Shown here in pieces: positions 61,773 to 64,000 of a DNA stretch of 64,000 nucleotides. The DNA is taken from NCBI RefSeq assembly GCF_005893125.1, contig NZ_VCJS01000022.1, positions 37,987 through 101,986 on the forward strand, written 5' to 3'. The first letter of the stretch is position 1; every line of letters begins with the position of its first letter. Made by a program: the position numbers and the translations under genes. Origin of the DNA: Nonomuraea basaltis. Lineage in GTDB: Bacteria; Actinomycetota; Actinomycetes; Streptosporangiales; Streptosporangiaceae. A model generated the notes under the pieces. It did not search any database and was not told the origin of the DNA. It saw nothing but the letters and a program-made list of their open reading frames with translations.

Positions 61773-61799
61773 TTAGCAGTCGCAACGCTCGAGTGCCAA
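61773..61799. promoter_or_regulatory. CIRCE element (HrcA operator)
   Basis: TTAGCAGTC-N9-GAGTGCCAA differs from the CIRCE consensus TTAGCACTC-N9-GAGTGCTAA at one base in each arm and keeps the nine-base spacer. It lies 20 bases upstream of the FmdB-family gene. Heat-shock control by HrcA is predicted. Confidence 0.75.
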
Positions 61800-61818
61800 A
61801 TTCTGAAGGAGGAGCCGC

Positions 61819-62157
61819 GTGCCGACTTACCAGTACGCCTGTAACGACTGCGGTGAGCAGCTCGAGGTCGTTCAGAAGTTCAGCGACGACGCGTTGACGG
61901 TCTGCCCGAGCTGCGAGGGAAACCTGCGGAAGGTCTTCTCCGCCGTCGGCATCGTGTTCAAGGGCTCCGGCTTCTACCGGACGGACAACCGCGCGTCGTC
62001 TTCGGCGTCCTCTTCCAACGGATCGTCCCCTTCCAACGGGTCGTCTTCCTCCAACGGGTCGTCGAAGTCCTCGGAGAGCAAGTCTTCGGAGAGCAAGTCC
62101 TCGGACTCCTCTGGTTCCTCCACCCCGGCCGCCGCACCTGCCGCCGCCTCCAACTGA
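61819..62157 (+). CDS. FmdB-family zinc-ribbon protein (Ruc/Rv0991c-like)
   Basis: 112 residues from GTG 61819 behind AAGGAGGAG. CNDC and CPSC form the zinc ribbon (MPTYQYACNDCGEQLEVVQK...VCPSCEGNLRK). The last 50 residues are a Ser/Asn/Gly/Lys/Glu low-complexity tail. In Mycobacterium tuberculosis the syntenic Rv0991c is an HrcA-controlled, redox-regulated chaperone that becomes active when its Cys are oxidised. The CIRCE site, synteny and disordered tail all fit this protein being its counterpart. Confidence 0.85.
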   Translation: MPTYQYACNDCGEQLEVVQKFSDDALTVCPSCEGNLRKVFSAVGIVFKGSGFYRTDNRASSSASSSNGSSPSNGSSSSNGSSKSSESKSSESKSSDSSGSSTPAAAPAAASN

Positions 62158-62216
62158 CCTCCGGCGTGCGCTGAGCAGTCAGCGCACGCCTTTCTCCAGG
62201 GCGGCACGTTTCGTCC

Positions 62217-62768
62217 ATGAGTGAAGGCGAATCGGACCGGCACGCCGTCATCGTCCCCGGCGGCGGATACGGACCACTGGCAGGACTGCTTGCGTACGTG
62301 AGCGAGGCCGCGGGCCGCCGTGGCGCCCACCTGGAGCTGATCTCGTGGACGCCGCCGCAGGACCGCCCCCTCGTGGAGAGATCGTCCTGGGTACACGAGC
62401 AGGTGACCTCCGTCGTGGAGAAGCTGCCCGTGCCCACTCCGCTGCTGATCGGCAAATCCCTGGGCTCGTACGGCGCCGCCGTGGCCGCCGACCGCGGCCT
62501 CCCGGCAGTCTGGCTGACGCCGCTGCTCACCATGCCCGCGTGCGTGTCGGCGATGCGTCGCGCCACGGAACCGTTCCTGCTGGTGGGCGGCACCGAGGAC
62601 GGCTTCTGGGATGGCCCGCTGGCGCGGGAGCTGACGCCGCATGTGCTCGAGGTGGAGGGCGCCGGCCACGGCATGATGGTGCCGGGGCCGCTCCCCAGAT
62701 CCGCCGAGGTCCTCGGCCAGGTGCTGGCGGCCGTCGAGGCATTCCTGGATGAGGTCGTCTGGCGTTAG
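62217..62768 (+). CDS. Small alpha/beta hydrolase
   Basis: 183 residues. Strand-turn HAVIVPGGGYGPLAG, nucleophile in LLIGKSLGSYGAAVAADRG, acid region LLVGGTEDGFWDG and His in VEGAGHGMMVPG. It has no lid and no signal peptide. Short, dienelactone-hydrolase-like proteins of this kind have unknown substrates. It lies 59 bases after the FmdB-family gene and may share its promoter. Confidence 0.78.
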   Translation: MSEGESDRHAVIVPGGGYGPLAGLLAYVSEAAGRRGAHLELISWTPPQDRPLVERSSWVHEQVTSVVEKLPVPTPLLIGKSLGSYGAAVAADRGLPAVWLTPLLTMPACVSAMRRATEPFLLVGGTEDGFWDGPLARELTPHVLEVEGAGHGMMVPGPLPRSAEVLGQVLAAVEAFLDEVVWR

Positions 62769-62831
62769 CACGTCCTGACGGCGACACCTCGTCGGCAACC
62801 GCCACAGGAACCGCAACCGGAGCGTCGGCGA

Positions 62832-62940
62832 GCTCTACGGGGGCCGGTCCCTCTACGGGGGGCCGGTCCCTCTACGGGGGGCCGGTCCCTCTACGGGGGG
62901 CTGGTCGCTTACGGGGCCGGTTGGCTTACGGGGTCCGGCC
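62832..62940. repeat. Tandem repeat, unit about 18-20 bp
   Basis: About five to six copies of CTCTACGGGGGGCCGGTCC, regular at the left and decaying to GCTTACGGGGCCGGTTG at the right. It lies in the 250-base gap between the hydrolase and the phosphorylase genes. No terminator-like stem with a T-run is seen, but the G-runs could form G-quadruplex-like structure. Confidence 0.75.
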
Positions 62941-63005
62941 GATCGCAGGTTGTCGGTTATCCACAGAACCGAATTCGGCCGACCCGCGCCCCTCACCAAT
63001 CCGGC

Positions 63006-63018
63006 TAATCTCAGCGCC
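63006..63018 (+). promoter_or_regulatory. Leaderless promoter of the phosphorylase gene
   Basis: TAATCT at 63006-63011 is seven bases before ATG 63019, and there is no Shine-Dalgarno sequence. This is the standard actinobacterial arrangement for a transcript starting at the A of ATG. Confidence 0.55.
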
Positions 63019-63825
63019 ATGGTCACTCGCGCAGACATCGGCGTCATTGGCGGCTCAGGCTTCTATTCGCTCCTCGACGACGCCGAGGAGATCGAACTCG
63101 CCACCCCCTACGGCCCACCGAGCGACGTCGTCACGGTCGGCCACATCGGCTCGCGTTCCGTGGCTTTCATTCCCAGACACGGGCGAAATCACCGCTTCCC
63201 GCCGCACCGCATCCCCTACCGCGCCAACCTCTGGGCGCTGCGCTCCCTCGGCGTCCGTCAGGTGCTCGCGCCGAGCGCCGTAGGCTCCCTACGAGCCGAG
63301 TACGGCCCGGGCGCCATGGTCATCCCTGACCAACTGGTAGATCGCACCTCAGGCCGCGTCCAGACTTATTACGACATAGACGGCGCGGTCCACGTCTCGT
63401 TCGCCGACCCGTACTGCGCGACGGGGCGAGTGGCGGCCGTGCAGACAGCGCGTTCGGATGACTGGGAAACCGTCGACGGCGGCACGCTGGTGGTCATCGA
63501 GGGCCCGCGCTTCTCCACGCGGGCCGAGTCTCAGTGGTTCGCGAGCAACGGCTGGTCGATCGTCGGCATGACCGGTTTCCCCGAGGCGATCCTGGCCCGC
63601 GAGCTGGCCCTCTGCTACACGTCACTCTGCCTGGTGACCGACCACGACGCCGGAGTGGAGGCCGGCCAGGGCGTGACGCACGACGAGGTCCTCGAGTTCT
63701 TCGCGCAAAACGTCACCCGCATGCGCACGTTGGTGGCCGAGACCGTGCAGGCCCTGCCCGAAGAGCGCACCTGCACCTGCGGCGCGGCCCTGGACGGCAT
63801 CAAGATCCCCTTCGACCTGCCGTGA
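63019..63825 (+). CDS. mtnP: S-methyl-5'-thioadenosine phosphorylase
   Basis: 268 residues from ATG 63019. GVIGGSGFYSL, FIPRHGRNHRFPPHRIPYRANLWALRSLGV, SAVGSLR, VIEGPRFSTRAESQWF, GMTGFPEAILARELALCY and VTDHDAG are the MTAP/PNP-2 family motifs. The enzyme splits MTA to adenine and methylthioribose-1-phosphate, or a related nucleoside. It is in the MTAP subfamily by its HGRNH and SAVGSLR motifs, though substrate choice between MTA and MTI is not certain. Confidence 0.9.
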   Translation: MVTRADIGVIGGSGFYSLLDDAEEIELATPYGPPSDVVTVGHIGSRSVAFIPRHGRNHRFPPHRIPYRANLWALRSLGVRQVLAPSAVGSLRAEYGPGAMVIPDQLVDRTSGRVQTYYDIDGAVHVSFADPYCATGRVAAVQTARSDDWETVDGGTLVVIEGPRFSTRAESQWFASNGWSIVGMTGFPEAILARELALCYTSLCLVTDHDAGVEAGQGVTHDEVLEFFAQNVTRMRTLVAETVQALPEERTCTCGAALDGIKIPFDLP

Positions 63826-64000
63826 TCCAGTCCTGGCTGAGCCGCTACGGTCGCCGCCGCCGCCTCATTGCGGCGGGGCTCGCCGCAATCGCCGTCGTCT
63901 CCGCGTATTTCGCCACCCGCCCCATCCCACCCACCACAGTCCTGGTGGCAACCCGCGACCTACCCCCCGGCCCTCTCACTCCATCAGACCTCCACCCAAC
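63822..64000 (+). CDS. SAF-domain (CpaB/RcpC-like) protein, N-terminal part
   Basis: Starts at GTG 63822, overlapping the previous stop by four bases, and runs off the right edge. The 59 visible residues are a short basic stretch (RYGRRRRL), one membrane helix (IAAGLAAIAVVSAYFAT) and the start of an SAF domain (TTVLVATRDLPPGPLTPSDL). Such proteins take part in Flp-pilus assembly or are uncharacterised membrane proteins. Confidence 0.75.
   Translation, partial: MIQSWLSRYGRRRRLIAAGLAAIAVVSAYFATRPIPPTTVLVATRDLPPGPLTPSDLHP

Noticed and set aside
62832..62940. CRISPR array
   Set aside because: Units are 18-20 bp with no distinct spacers and no cas gene nearby; it is a simple tandem repeat.

Overview
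The window is high-GC actinobacterial DNA. Gene content, many GTG/TTG starts, leaderless-type promoters, DUF6069/DUF6653 proteins and the galU-glp(moeA)-moaC-mog-rimJ-sepX block point to Streptosporangiales, perhaps Nonomuraea or a relative. The genus is an inference; no 16S or other decisive marker is present.

Layout. 1-4.2 kb: the end of a deazaflavin-type nitroreductase gene, a GtrA membrane protein, and a coupled DUF4956 / VTC-polymerase-like / carbohydrate-binding lipoprotein operon. gtrA and that operon carry the same 60-bp promoter block. 4.3-6.6 kb: an MmyB-type regulator with an NTF2-like gene and a flavin monooxygenase gene that share an operator. 6.6-17 kb: ATP-binding (RsbW-like) protein, TetR-MFS-DUF6653 operon, a double P-loop kinase-like gene missing its own start, a PHA depolymerase, a GntR/FCD regulator and DUF6069.

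17.1-55.06 kb is accessory DNA. Four C-terminal fragments of tyrosine recombinases lie at about 17.1, 41.4, 50.2 and 54.0 kb, and three related element-end sequences at 20.4, 42.3 and 55.0 kb. The last abuts an intact tRNA-Ala(CGC). A 46-bp copy of the tRNA 3' part at 50.66 kb bounds a 4.4-kb decayed integrative element. The most economical reading is repeated integration at this tRNA followed by decay. Between these scars are small regulator/enzyme pairs (ArsR-hydrolase, GntR-TetR fusion, MmyB-SDR, HTH-NmrA, DsbA/FMN reductase, sigma factor-beta-propeller, DHFR-VOC-MFS-LuxR), an intact TnpA/TnpB IS200/IS605 element, and many broken genes. One LuxR-family regulator has an internal segment of about 0.9 kb in inverted orientation.

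55-64 kb is core genome, with the synteny seen in other actinobacteria: sepX/glpR, rimJ-like, mog, moaC, moeA/glp and galU on the minus strand, then 5-FTHF cyclo-ligase, a cation/proton antiporter, an FmdB zinc-ribbon protein behind a CIRCE operator, a hydrolase, MTA phosphorylase and the start of an SAF-domain protein on the plus strand.
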